A DNA stretch of 64,000 nt, taken from the NCBI RefSeq assembly GCF_037975445.1, contig NZ_CP150254.1, positions 2,664,001-2,728,000 of the forward strand, in the 5' to 3' direction. Each line of letters opens with the position of its first letter. The first letter of the stretch is position 1. Source of the DNA: Peribacillus sp. FSL P2-0133. GTDB taxonomy: Bacteria; Bacillota; Bacilli; Bacillales; DSM-1321. The notes under the pieces are model-generated. The model had not been told where the DNA came from. It made no database searches and worked only from the letters and a program-made list of their open reading frames with translations. Made by a program: the position numbers and the translations under genes. This document shows positions 52,078-60,990 of this stretch, one piece after another.

Positions 52078-52749
52078 ATGAAAAAAAGGATAGGCTGTTT
52101 GCATGCACACTATACAAATATAGAATACATAGAAACCGCATTCTCAAAATTCGATATTGAATGGCTTCATTTTGTAGATCCGGGATTGATGCAACGGGTG
52201 TCAACGGATGAAAATTTTAAGGATTCGGAAGCTCAAAAAAGGGTTAAACAACAAGTCGAATGGATTGCCGAATGTAGAGTGGATGCCATTTTGATAACCT
52301 GTACAAACTACATCGCCTTTTTAAACGAAGAACAGCTATCCTTACCCATGCCTATCATTAAAATCGATGAACCATATTTTGAGCAAATTTGCCAATTACA
52401 GCAACCGCAGATGATATTATTCACGAACCCTGCCACTGTTGAAGGAACAGTTAAACGTTTAAATGCCCAAGCTGAAAAATATGGGGCTGTGGATTTTGAA
52501 GTTACCATCATCGACAATGCCTTTGAATTCATTATGCAGGGATTGGGAGAGAGGTATAACCAGGAAATCTTGAACTTCCTATACCAGTTTAATAACGAAA
52601 ATAGACCTATGTCGGTGGCTCAACTATCAATGGTCGAAGCAGCAAAGAGATATGAACTTCAGACAGGAAAGACAATTTTAAACCCATTGGATGCATTAGT
52701 TGATTCCATGATCAATCAATTAGAACTAAGTTCATTGAGTGGTCTTTGA
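52078..52749 (+). CDS. Asp/Glu racemase-superfamily-like protein
   Basis: This 223-aa protein begins RIGCLHAHYTNIEYIETAFS and contains VDAILITCTNYIAFL, where the first catalytic-type Cys of Asp/Glu racemases and related decarboxylases would lie. The second Cys, expected near LSMVEAAKRYELQTGKTILN, appears to be absent, so racemisation is doubtful. A lyase-, isomerase- or binding-type role is possible. It stands alone with its own GGGAG site. Confidence 0.6.
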   Translation: MKKRIGCLHAHYTNIEYIETAFSKFDIEWLHFVDPGLMQRVSTDENFKDSEAQKRVKQQVEWIAECRVDAILITCTNYIAFLNEEQLSLPMPIIKIDEPYFEQICQLQQPQMILFTNPATVEGTVKRLNAQAEKYGAVDFEVTIIDNAFEFIMQGLGERYNQEILNFLYQFNNENRPMSVAQLSMVEAAKRYELQTGKTILNPLDALVDSMINQLELSSLSGL

Positions 52750-52822
52750 ATCAAAGGATTTCTGATGCCGCATGAACGGCATGATTTTTAATTTCAAAAT
52801 AATGTCTTTGTATATAGAAGAA

Positions 52823-52877
52823 AATAATAAAATCCCTGCATGATCTGGTTAAATCCCAGTGCAGGGATTTTATTATT
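52823..52877. terminator. Bidirectional terminator
   Basis: A perfect 18-bp stem, AATAATAAAATCCCTGCA with its complement, has a 19-base loop. The right arm overlaps the stop of the minus-strand gene at 52876. Confidence 0.85.
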
Positions 52878-53187
52878 ATTCCTTTATGCGGATTTGTTCA
52901 CGGATGTTTTCAAGTTCTTCAAGGGTTAGAGCTGTCAGGGAATTTTTTATTTCTTCTTCGACCCGTTTTCGATCAAGCTCCCTATATTCGCTCCACCAAT
53001 CTCGCAGCCCTTCGGTGTTTTCAAGAAGATACTCTATATCAATTTCTTCTTGGTCATCATCTGATAAATATCGCATGACCGCACCTAATAATCGATTGAG
53101 TTTGGCTACTTCACTTTCCTTATCAGGTGAAGCGGGGGTATCTTTCACTTCTAAATCATCTTTAGCCGGAACATTACGAGGTGTCAT
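52876..53187 (-). CDS. Small acidic coiled hypothetical protein
   Basis: This 103-aa acidic protein has a Pro/Asp-rich start (MTPRNVPAKDDLEVKDTPAS) and a helical remainder (AKLNRLLGAVMRYLSDDDQE, then LRDWWSEYRELDRKRVEEEI). GGAGG lies 7 bp before ATG. No family was recognised. Confidence 0.7.
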   Translation of the reverse strand: MTPRNVPAKDDLEVKDTPASPDKESEVAKLNRLLGAVMRYLSDDDQEEIDIEYLLENTEGLRDWWSEYRELDRKRVEEEIKNSLTALTLEELENIREQIRIKE

Positions 53188-53416
53188 AATATCCTCCTGT
53201 TTTTAATGCTAGTGTGCCTAAAAATGGCAGTTTTCAATATATGTTTTTGTATTTTTACAAATATCATCTTTAAAATATTTATTTATATTAAAAAATTTCA
53301 ACATATACCTCGCTAGAATATATAGATTATATCATCATCCTTAAATAGGTTTAACAAAGAAATGGGTAGTTAAGGGGGAAATATATGTAAAGAATAGCTT
53401 AGTGCTTTTCCTTACA

Positions 53417-53746
53417 TTAAGCGGCTGATTTTCTGCATTCTTCTGCGCATCTCAAGCATGCCTCAGCACATTTTTGACAATGTTCATGATCGTGTTTTTT
53501 ACATTCGTTTCCGCAGCTTTCACAAATCTTGGCACAAACTTCAGCCAACTCTGAAATAAATGGTGTACCTCTTCCTATCGCCTGTACTAAATAAGAGCAA
53601 ATATCCGCACATTCCCGATCCACGCGTATGCATTCCACCATCATGTTTACATGTTCTTCTTTTAAGCATGCGTCGTAACAATGATTACACGCGGTCATAC
53701 ATTCATTTAAAGTTTGGATAAAAGATGAATAATTCTCATGTGACAT
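53417..53746 (-). CDS. Four-helix Cys-rich copper-storage-type protein (Csp/DUF326)
   Basis: This protein of about 109 aa carries Cys in CxxxC helical spacing through all four helices (LNECMTACNHCYDACL, VECIRVDRECADICSYL, CAKICESCGNECKKHDHEHC and CAEACLRCAEECRKSAA). This is the Csp/DUF326 pattern; Csp proteins hold many Cu(I) ions inside a four-helix bundle. There is no signal peptide, so it is a cytosolic (Csp3-like) form. ATG 53746 with GGAGGAG 8 bp upstream is preferred over an earlier TTG. Confidence 0.9.
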   Translation of the reverse strand: MSHENYSSFIQTLNECMTACNHCYDACLKEEHVNMMVECIRVDRECADICSYLVQAIGRGTPFISELAEVCAKICESCGNECKKHDHEHCQKCAEACLRCAEECRKSAA

Positions 53747-53909
53747 GAACAAATCTCCTCCTAAATATGGTTTCTCCCTTACTATTATCCTTTAAACTTC
53801 TTTTAGGTTAAGGTGAATGGTCCTTCTATAAAACTGACTGGACAAGTGAAGGACTTTAGGGAATTAATGGAAGGGACAGGGCATAAATTTAAATGAAAGG
53901 AGTGGATAT

Positions 53910-54299
53910 ATGAAAATGTTTATTAAATTAAGTGTGGCCAGTGTCTCCGGAGCCGTCGTGTATTTGATATATAATGTCAACCAGACGCTGCGTAAAGGAA
54001 TGGGAACGCTCGAAGAAACAAATAAGACACTGGAAGAGGTAAGAAATGCGGTACATGGATTGACGCAAGAGTCCAAAAAATTGATCCACTCTGCCAATCA
54101 AATTACAGCGGATGTAAAAGGGAAGATGGAAAATGTCGATCCATTGCTGGAATCAGCTCAAGATGTTGGGGAAATGATTCATAATGTAACCAATTCCATG
54201 AAAGAAGCCAGTTTGGAAGGCCGCCCTAAGGATTTATCCACTCCGACAGTTCCTTCAACTCGAACTGAAGCTGAGGGGGTTCAAATAATAATTAAATAG
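53910..54299 (+). CDS. DUF948-family membrane-anchored coiled-coil protein, copy 1
   Basis: This 129-aa protein has one N-terminal membrane segment (SVASVSGAVVYLIYNVNQTL) and a coiled coil with LEETNKTLEEVRNAVHGLTQ and LLESAQDVGEMIHNVTNSMK, typical of DUF948 and general-stress YtxG-like proteins. A similar gene follows 96 bp later. The pair probably forms membrane-associated complexes; function is unknown. A GAAAGGAG site precedes ATG. Confidence 0.82.
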   Translation: MKMFIKLSVASVSGAVVYLIYNVNQTLRKGMGTLEETNKTLEEVRNAVHGLTQESKKLIHSANQITADVKGKMENVDPLLESAQDVGEMIHNVTNSMKEASLEGRPKDLSTPTVPSTRTEAEGVQIIIK

Positions 54300-54395
54300 T
54301 ATCATCATTTATCATTAAAAAGCAGGCACCCCGGGATTCACTAACATATTTAAAGTAATCGTTTCTACTATTTAATTTAGAGGGGGAGCTTTATC

Positions 54396-54761
54396 TTGAT
54401 AATTCAATATAGTGTGGCTGCGATCGCTTTAGCCTTAATTTGGTTGGTCGTATTTTTAATCAGTACTCTTCAAAAGGGAATGGTCACGATAGGTGAAGCA
54501 AATCAAACATTGGTTGAGGTGAGAAATGCCATCAACGATTTGTCCGGCGAATCGAAACAACTATTGCAAACTGCAAATGAAATCACCGACGATGTAAAAA
54601 CTAAAATGAAAACGGTTGAACCATTATTGGATTCTGCTCAGGATGTTGGTGAAGCGATACATTCAGTTACAGACTCTGTTAAAAAAGCCACTAACGGTTT
54701 CCGTACAGAGTTTACCCCGAAAAAAAACAATGCTATCAAACCCAAAAACCAATTTAGATAA
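54396..54761 (+). CDS. DUF948-family membrane-anchored coiled-coil protein, copy 2
   Basis: This 121-aa paralogue of the preceding gene has IIQYSVAAIALALIWLVVFL as membrane segment, then ANQTLVEVRNAINDLSGESK and LLDSAQDVGEAIHSVTDSVK, aligning with copy 1. The start is TTG with AGAGGGGGAG upstream. A terminator follows the stop. The tandem arrangement points to duplication and perhaps hetero-oligomers. Confidence 0.82.
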   Translation: MIIQYSVAAIALALIWLVVFLISTLQKGMVTIGEANQTLVEVRNAINDLSGESKQLLQTANEITDDVKTKMKTVEPLLDSAQDVGEAIHSVTDSVKKATNGFRTEFTPKKNNAIKPKNQFR

Positions 54762-54781
54762 AAAGAAAATATAAAAAAATG

Positions 54782-54814
54782 AAAGACACTACCGGGATTT
54801 GGAGTGTCTTTTTT
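54782..54814 (+). terminator. Intrinsic terminator
   Basis: AAAGACACT pairs with AGTGTCTTT around 12 bases, followed by TTTG. Confidence 0.8.
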
Positions 54815-54967
54815 GATGGTATGTATAATAGCTGTAGTCTTATGCTTCATATGGATATTGCCCGTGGTTTATATCTATAAGACCCATTTCTCTCATACAG
54901 ATCTCTTAACACTCTGTATGAGAATATGGAACAAACATAAATATTGTATGGATTATAGGACAAGCAA

Positions 54968-55159
54968 TTATTTTTCTGTCTTGTCACCTGCAGCATGACC
55001 GGATGTTTTTGAGTCATTGGAATGTTTGATGCCTTTACTTACATATGGTTTGGCGCTTTTTTTCTTGTTGGCACTTGTTTTCCAACGATTCCAGCCCTTC
55101 TTGCCCGTTCCAGTGCCCGTACCTTTACCAGTTCCACTCTTTGCCTTAGCTTTACTCAT
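54968..55159 (-). CDS. DUF3934-family small basic protein
   Basis: This 63-aa, Gly/Lys/Thr-rich disordered protein starts MSKAKAKSGTGKGTGTGTGK and contains GWNRWKTSANKKKSAKPYVS, matching the DUF3934 family of Bacillus. The repeated GTGKG units look like slippage products. Binding to nucleic acid or a spore role is possible from composition only. The ATG follows a weak GGAGTG site. Confidence 0.8.
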   Translation of the reverse strand: MSKAKAKSGTGKGTGTGTGKKGWNRWKTSANKKKSAKPYVSKGIKHSNDSKTSGHAAGDKTEK

Positions 55160-55319
55160 GAAATCACTCCATTACAATTGTATGGTTAGTTTAAACCATT
55201 TTACTTGATTATTACCCAAGTATGTTGAAATATACAGTAACGAAGGTGATATGTACAGGGAAAGGCTCAATATTTTTAATCTTAATCGTTATAAACCAAT
55301 AACAGCAAGGGTTTTTGCC

Positions 55320-56651
55320 TCACTTTATCGATATGGATCTTGATTTCGTAAGTAAGATGCTTATACCGATTTTTTTGCAAATGGTCAAGTAATGCATGAA
55401 AGTTAATAATACAGCCCCAGTATTCATTCCTAAAATGATTCCTCCCATATTAAGAGAAGCCTGAGACCCTAGGATATACATCATTAAAAAGGCAACAATA
55501 TGGGACCATACGGTATGGATGAAAGCATCCTTCACTAAACCCAGGCCGATGAGATAAGCTTGCATAGGAATGACAAAAAAATGAAAAAGGAAATAAGGAC
55601 ATAATAATTTTAAATAGTATGCGGCAGATGTTGAAGAAAAAAAGAGGGAGGTTAAAGGTTCCGCAAAGAAATAAATGAAAATCACAGCCGGAACTCCATA
55701 TAATACGGTGAAAGACATCGATTTTTGCAATAAAACCCTCAATTTTTCCTTATCCTGCTTCTTGTAAGCATTCGAAACATTCGGAATGAGCATGATCATT
55801 AAGGAATGCGCGATAAAGGCCGGAAAGAAGCCAATCGTCATCGCAACCCCAGTCAGCATCCCAAAATGCTCTGTAGCCACTACCGCACCGAATCCTGCCG
55901 AGAGAAGGGCAGTATGGATCAAAAAAGGTTGGATGGCATTCGTTATCGCATGAAAGATCCTTAACCCCATGGTGGGCAGCGAAACGGCCAATAACTTTTG
56001 TCGTGCATGTTTACCGGTTGTCCATGAGTTCGTACCGCGCCTCATGATTCGCATTTGAAGAATCAAAAGGTTGATCAAGTATAGAAAAACGAGGAACTCA
56101 CTGCCAATCAAAACAAAAAAGGCCATCAATAATGACTTTTCCTGGTTAAAATGAAATAAATTAAACATGAGGAAAAGCAAACCGAATTGAATGATATCTT
56201 TTAAAAAGTTGGATAAGGCAATCTTCCCCATTTGCTGAACACCCATGAAATAGCCTCTAGCAATCGATGAAAAGGAAACTATGGGGATCAATGTGATGAG
56301 CAGCCATTTAATATAGGGATGGTATTTGTCCATTATGGATGAGAAGGAAAGTATGAAAGGCATGACTATACACATTACCAATACGACGACTGCAGCCATT
56401 TTAAGTGCATGAATGATAAGATTATAATGCATTGCCTGTTTATTTTCCGCAACGAATTTTGAAATGGAAATATGTAATTCAAGGCTGGCAATCACATATA
56501 TCAAAAAGAAAATTGGCAATATGGACATATAAAGCCCCATGCCCTCTTCGTGCAATTCCCTGGCCAGGAGCATGTTCACTAAAAATTCGATACATTCACC
56601 AAAAAACGCTGCTACAATCAAAATGAGCGTTCCTTTATAAAAAGACTTCAT
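55320..56651 (-). CDS. SpoVB/MurJ-like oligosaccharide flippase (MATE-like fold)
   Basis: This 443-aa protein has about twelve to fourteen helices and the polysaccharide-biosynthesis/SpoVB pattern: SFYKGTLILIVAAFFGECIE, LLARELHEEGMGLYMSILPI, GYFMGVQQMGKIALSNFLKD and MIMLIPNVSNAYKKQDKEKL. It likely flips a lipid-linked sugar or peptidoglycan-type precursor across the membrane. It is shorter than SpoVB or YtgP (over 500 aa). No glycan genes are adjacent, so the cargo is open. Confidence 0.85.
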   Translation of the reverse strand: MKSFYKGTLILIVAAFFGECIEFLVNMLLARELHEEGMGLYMSILPIFFLIYVIASLELHISISKFVAENKQAMHYNLIIHALKMAAVVVLVMCIVMPFILSFSSIMDKYHPYIKWLLITLIPIVSFSSIARGYFMGVQQMGKIALSNFLKDIIQFGLLFLMFNLFHFNQEKSLLMAFFVLIGSEFLVFLYLINLLILQMRIMRRGTNSWTTGKHARQKLLAVSLPTMGLRIFHAITNAIQPFLIHTALLSAGFGAVVATEHFGMLTGVAMTIGFFPAFIAHSLMIMLIPNVSNAYKKQDKEKLRVLLQKSMSFTVLYGVPAVIFIYFFAEPLTSLFFSSTSAAYYLKLLCPYFLFHFFVIPMQAYLIGLGLVKDAFIHTVWSHIVAFLMMYILGSQASLNMGGIILGMNTGAVLLTFMHYLTICKKIGISILLTKSRSISIK

Positions 56652-56821
56652 GTTGGCCCACTCCTAACAAGGTGTTTGTATAAAGATATGAGACATGCCA
56701 TGGATTATTCATGAGGGACTGCATACCCGGCGATACAATATGCGGTTATATGCCTAGGGAAACCCTTATTAATCGTTGTTGTAAGATGAAAAATTAAATC
56801 AAGGTGAGGGTGGGGAATTGA

Positions 56822-56959
56822 ATGAAATCGATTAGTTACATTCATGTCTTATGGGGAAATCCTACACATGCCATTTTTCATCAAAAGGCTTCAAAGGATG
56901 ATTTTCCAAACAAGGTCAAGTTTTTGGTTATGTTCACTTTGGTCGAAAGTGTCAGATGA
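56822..56959 (+). CDS. Possible small protein, hypothetical
   Basis: This 45-codon frame (MKSISYIHVLWGNPTHAIFH to FLVMFTLVESVR) follows an AAGGTGAGGGTGGGG site 6 bp before ATG. No family or conserved motif is seen. Support rests on the ribosome binding site alone. Confidence 0.3.
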   Translation: MKSISYIHVLWGNPTHAIFHQKASKDDFPNKVKFLVMFTLVESVR

Positions 56960-57043
56960 ATCATGAACATAAGAATGGGACTTGAATTTCGCTTTGAAAT
57001 TCATGCCTTATTTTGCTATCCTTTAGCAGAGGGGATGATCAAT

Positions 57044-57322
57044 ATGAAATTTACATCTATTAGTCAATCAAATATAGATGAATTGTGCATTGCGTTTGAA
57101 AGTTGTCTTACGAAACATGACATTACATTTAAATATGTAGATATGAAGGTAGATAACGGAATCATATCGTTTATTTTTTGTAATGACCCGGAAAATGCGA
57201 GATCGGTCGACATGGATGGTGAACGTTTCATTGGATTGGATACGGATTACATAGCCAAGGAAATTTTAGAGCCTATCCTGCCTAGATTAAAGGAATATGC
57301 ACAAAATAAAATCATCGATTAA
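57044..57322 (+). CDS. Small acidic hypothetical protein
   Basis: This 92-aa soluble protein starts MKFTSISQSNIDELCIAFES and contains VDMDGERFIGLDTDYIAKEI. ATG 57044 is chosen because AGAGGGG lies 9 bp upstream, although the frame stays open to 56963. A terminator overlaps its end. The mixed alpha/beta pattern is not assigned to a family. Confidence 0.65.
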   Translation: MKFTSISQSNIDELCIAFESCLTKHDITFKYVDMKVDNGIISFIFCNDPENARSVDMDGERFIGLDTDYIAKEILEPILPRLKEYAQNKIID

Positions 57323-57336
57323 GATGATTTTTTTTA
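57307..57336 (+). terminator. Intrinsic terminator
   Basis: AAAATCATC pairs with GATGATTTT around GATTAA, overlapping the preceding stop codon and followed by TTTT. Confidence 0.8.
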
Positions 57337-57498
57337 CTTGTTTTTTATTGCCTAAATGGAACTGGAAATTTAACTTCCTATTATATGCCTATTATCATAG
57401 ACAGGGAGATGGGAACTAAAAAAGCTGGAAGGGAAAAGGAAGAATTTATAAAGCGGTTTACCATTGGTTTGCTATGCAGGAAATGGTGATTAAATAAA

Positions 57499-57540
57499 AG
57501 AAAAACCCTGGGTGTGAAAACATCCAGGGTTTTTCTTCTT
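57499..57540. terminator. Bidirectional terminator
   Basis: AGAAAAACCCTGG pairs with CCAGGGTTTTTCT around 11 bases. Confidence 0.85.
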
Positions 57541-57541
57541 T

Positions 57542-57578
57542 GAAAAGCAATCTTTATGAATTGTAAAGATCGCTTTTC
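57542..57578 (-). terminator. Terminator of the roc permease gene
   Basis: AAAAGCAATCTTTA pairs with TAAAGATCGCTTTT. It lies downstream of the minus-strand gene ending at 57609. Confidence 0.7.
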
Positions 57579-57608
57579 ACCACTTACTCTACTCCACAGC
57601 GTTCAGGA

Positions 57609-59045
57609 TCAAATGACCATTTTTTTACCGGCACTTAATTCAACTTCCTGCATTGGAGATTCGACTTTCTTGTTTTTCTTCACTCTAAAGTGATAAACCG
57701 CATAACATCCAAGGAAGAATGTCCCCCCGCAATAAAGGGCCATTCGCTGCTCAGGAACAAAGGCTAGACTGATCATGACGATGCAGTTTGCTATCAAGGC
57801 AAGAATGGGGATGAATGGATATAGCGGTACTTTAAATTTCAAGTTTTCCACCTGTCCACCTTTGCGGATATATGATCTTCTAAAAGCAAGAAGACTAGCC
57901 GCGATGGCAATCCAGCCAATTTGTGCTCCTAATCCTGCAAGGGAGAGAAGAAAGACAAACACTGTTTTGGCGGCTACTACACTTGAAAGTAAAGACAAAC
58001 CAGCTATTGCAAGGGTGATAAGCAAGGCATTAAGCGGAATTCCTCGCTTATTTACCATACCGAGCTTTGGACTTGCCATGCCTTCCTTAGAAAGCGAGTA
58101 AAGCATACGTGTCGCCGCATAAAGGCCGGAGTTTGCAACGGACAAAAGCGCTATTAGAATGATGAAGTTCATAATGTCAGCCGCATAAGGAACTCCGATA
58201 CTATCTAGTACAACAACGAATGGACTTTCAACGATTCCTGCCTGTTCCCTTGGAATCATCGCTGAAAGAACAGAGACAGAAAGAACGAAGAAGAAAAGGG
58301 TACGCCAAACGGTTTGTTTAATCGATTTAGGTATGACCTTTTCTGGATTTTCACTTTCTCCCGCGGCAATTCCGATTAGCTCTGTGCCCTGAAAGGAAAA
58401 GTTCACTGTAATCATTGTGATAAGCAGGGCCGATATTCCATTCGGGAAGAGGCCCTCACTGAAAAAGTTGGAGAAAAATGGAGCTTCTTGTCCACCTTTC
58501 ATATCAATAAGACCAAACATGGCAGCACCGCCAACGATGATGAACAGAATGATGGCCAATACTTTTATGCTGGAAAAAACAAACTCCGATTCGCCAAATG
58601 CCTTTGCTGATAAGGCGTTTAGTGAAAATATGAGAAAAGCAAAGATTGCACACCACATCCAAACGGGTGATTCGGGAAACCATCTTTGCATAAGCTGTCC
58701 TGCTGCCAAAAACTCTAAAGCAACTGTAACGGCCCAACCTAACCAGTAAAGCCATCCGATGGCAAACCCGGTTCCAGGACCGATGAACTTAGTCGCATAT
58801 GTCTGAAACGAACCGGAAACAGGCATGGCAACGGATAGTTCACCTAGACAAAGCATCGTTAAATACATGATGAAACCGCCGACTATGTAAGAGAGGATAG
58901 CACCGAAGGCTCCTGCTTCATGAATGGTATAGCCTGAACCAATGAAAAAGCCCGTACCAATACATCCCCCTATTGAAATCATAAATAAATGTCTTGCTTT
59001 CATGCTCCGTTTTAATTCATTTGGTTGATTTTCTGCTGTTTTCAT
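57609..59045 (-). CDS. rocE: AAT-family amino acid permease, RocE-like
   Basis: This 478-aa permease has twelve helices and the AAT/APC signatures MKARHLFMISIGGCIGTGFF (residues 15-34), FSFQGTELIGIAAGESENPE and RMLYSLSKEGMASPKLG. It matches basic amino acid permeases such as RocE and RocC. It lies downstream of arginase on the same strand, as in roc clusters, so arginine or ornithine uptake is the likely task. It could form an operon with rocF despite the 373-bp gap. Confidence 0.82.
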   Translation of the reverse strand: MKTAENQPNELKRSMKARHLFMISIGGCIGTGFFIGSGYTIHEAGAFGAILSYIVGGFIMYLTMLCLGELSVAMPVSGSFQTYATKFIGPGTGFAIGWLYWLGWAVTVALEFLAAGQLMQRWFPESPVWMWCAIFAFLIFSLNALSAKAFGESEFVFSSIKVLAIILFIIVGGAAMFGLIDMKGGQEAPFFSNFFSEGLFPNGISALLITMITVNFSFQGTELIGIAAGESENPEKVIPKSIKQTVWRTLFFFVLSVSVLSAMIPREQAGIVESPFVVVLDSIGVPYAADIMNFIILIALLSVANSGLYAATRMLYSLSKEGMASPKLGMVNKRGIPLNALLITLAIAGLSLLSSVVAAKTVFVFLLSLAGLGAQIGWIAIAASLLAFRRSYIRKGGQVENLKFKVPLYPFIPILALIANCIVMISLAFVPEQRMALYCGGTFFLGCYAVYHFRVKKNKKVESPMQEVELSAGKKMVI

Positions 59046-59418
59046 TGAAAAACTCCTTTACCTGATGGGTGCAAACGGTTTCATTTATGTTGGGACGTTA
59101 TTAGGGAATTTGTGTGTTTTACTCACAAATATAAAAGATTTGATTTGAATCTTAGATGTTGTTGAATTCCCTAGAATAAGAGATTATTTCTGCATTTAGA
59201 GATATATAGGTTCCAATGCAGAATTAATTTCAGGTAGCGCCGCTTATAAAGAAAAGGAAGCCAAGCGTCAGGAAACTAGGGATGAATGGATTCAAGTGGA
59301 CCATCCTTCAATGGGTAACAAGCACCCTATTGAAGTAGGGGCTATTTTCCACTGGGCCATCTATTTAACGAAATCTCTCATAAGTTCTTACAATACCAGT
59401 TATCTAAAAAGATGTCGA
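59046..59418. other. Intergenic region between rocF and rocE
   Basis: No gene is supported. A hairpin AGCACCCTA / TAGGGGCT at 59319-59348 may attenuate or end transcription. AAGGAG lies just before rocE on the minus strand. Confidence 0.45.
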
Positions 59419-60372
59419 CTATTTAACATCAACCAGTAAATTAGTAGTATTAAATTGGTCTTCCGCTCCATAAAGTAATTTTTCACCAAGCAATGAGCCC
59501 ATTAATGCGACAGCAACTTCAGCCGTTTTGTTATGCTCGTCCAATATTGGGTTTATCTCAACAAACTCTGCTGATGTAATGATATTAGCTTCAGCTAGCA
59601 TTTCCATGGCAAGATGGCTTTCACGGTAACTAATACCTCCCATTACAGGCGTTCCGACTCCTGGTGCATCATCTGGATCAAGACCATCAAGATCAAGTGA
59701 TAAATGAACAAGATCCGTACGTTCCTTCAGATAGGCAATCGATTCTTCCATCACTTTTGTCATACCCATTCTATCAATCTCATGCATCGTATAGACTTTA
59801 ATTCCTTTTTCCCTGATTAACTCTTTCTCACCTTGGTCTAAAGAACGTGCACCAATAATGACAATATTTTCTGGTTTGACCTTTGGAGAATATCCGCCAA
59901 TGTTAGTCAGTGCAGGGTGGCCAAGACCCAAACTTACTGCTAGGGACATACCATGTATGTTTCCTGATGGGGAAGTTTCGGCAGTGTTTAAATCTCCATG
60001 TGCATCATACCATATTACCCCTAAGTTTTCAGAATGCTTCGCTAAACCGGCTAATGTCCCGATTGCTATACTGTGATCTCCACCTAATACTAAAGGAAAC
60101 CGATTGGATTGGATGACTTCATCCACTTTTTGACTCAATTTTTCATTACCTTCTGCTACGTCCTGCAGATTCTTTAAATTTGTGTCGATATCACTTTGTG
60201 CTCTCTCTTGTATTTCTACTTTAATATCACCTTCATCACGGACATTGTATCCTATGTTTTCAAGTCTTTCACTCAATCCTGCATATCTGATTGCGCTAGG
60301 ACCCATATCGACTCCTCTTCTAGTTTGACCAAGATCCATTGGTACACCAATGATTGAAATTTCCTTCTTCAT
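59419..60372 (-). CDS. rocF: Arginase
   Basis: This 317-aa enzyme carries all manganese-site motifs of the ureohydrolase family: FPLVLGGDHSIAIGTLAGLA, WYDAHGDLNTAETSPSGNIH (DAHGDxN) and LSLDLDGLDPDDAPGVGTPV (DxDGxDP). It hydrolyses arginine to ornithine and urea in the cytosol, the first step of the RocF-RocD-RocA route to glutamate. GGGGAG precedes ATG by 9 bp. RocE-like permease follows. No sigma-54 (-24/-12) promoter is seen; a sigma-A-like one is. Confidence 0.95.
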   Translation of the reverse strand: MKKEISIIGVPMDLGQTRRGVDMGPSAIRYAGLSERLENIGYNVRDEGDIKVEIQERAQSDIDTNLKNLQDVAEGNEKLSQKVDEVIQSNRFPLVLGGDHSIAIGTLAGLAKHSENLGVIWYDAHGDLNTAETSPSGNIHGMSLAVSLGLGHPALTNIGGYSPKVKPENIVIIGARSLDQGEKELIREKGIKVYTMHEIDRMGMTKVMEESIAYLKERTDLVHLSLDLDGLDPDDAPGVGTPVMGGISYRESHLAMEMLAEANIITSAEFVEINPILDEHNKTAEVAVALMGSLLGEKLLYGAEDQFNTTNLLVDVK

Positions 60373-60403
60373 GGATAATTCTCCCCTTTCAATTTTCTTC
60401 CCT

Positions 60404-60480
60404 AGTATAAGGGTAAAAGTATAGATGACTCAACTCGACATTTTTTTGAATATTTATACGATTGAAAAAAGGGTAAAAGT
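60404..60480 (-). promoter_or_regulatory. rocF promoter with duplicated 12-bp motif
   Basis: On the minus strand TTGAGT (60433-60428), 18 bp and TATACT (60409-60404) form a plausible sigma-A promoter. The 12-mer ACTTTTACCCTT occurs inside the spacer (60420-60409) and again exactly 60 bp upstream (60480-60469), a candidate regulator site. Confidence 0.5.
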
Positions 60481-60577
60481 CTTGGGTTAATATCCCTATT
60501 TTTAATTTTGTGAAAATGCCGAAATTTTTACCGATAGGGTATATTGGATGATTGAAAAGTGCGTTAAATACAATAAA

Positions 60578-60623
60578 ATCCCCACTCCTGTTGAATTTGA
60601 AACTTCAATAGGGAGTGGGAGGA
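60578..60623 (-). terminator. Strong hairpin, probable leftward terminator
   Basis: CCCCACTCCTGTTGAA pairs with TTCAATAGGGAGTGGG; TTTTATTG follows on the minus strand. It could end transcription from the gene at 60991. Confidence 0.55.
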
Positions 60624-60990
60624 TTCTTCCATTTAACGTTTATCGATAACGGTATAAAAGAGTTGGTGAATATATTTTACTAGGTACATTTACTCATAAA
60701 ACAAGGCTGTAACTCAGATGAAAGGATTAATAATTTTCATAATGAATAATAAGGAAGACTAAAAATAGATGATTTTACACTTCATTTCACTTTGTTAGCA
60801 TAATATATTTTCCCGAAATATATATATTATCTGAAATATAATGTACTTTTTACAAAAAGTAAGGATGAAAACAGTGGGAAACAGGCGTGGAGTCAAAGGA
60901 TTGAAAGTATTCAGTATTTATCGAACCGCTGGTCTAGAAAAAATTGATAAAAATTTTGCTGTGTATTTTATTTTAAAAAATCTCAAACCT
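60624..60990. other. Intergenic stretch
   Basis: AT-rich, with no gene supported. An open frame on the plus strand from 60841 is antisense to the next gene and was not accepted. Confidence 0.4.

Noticed and set aside
54804-54998. Frame with a hydrophobic N-terminus after the second DUF948 gene
   Set aside because: Its start lies in the terminator T run and it has no ribosome binding site.
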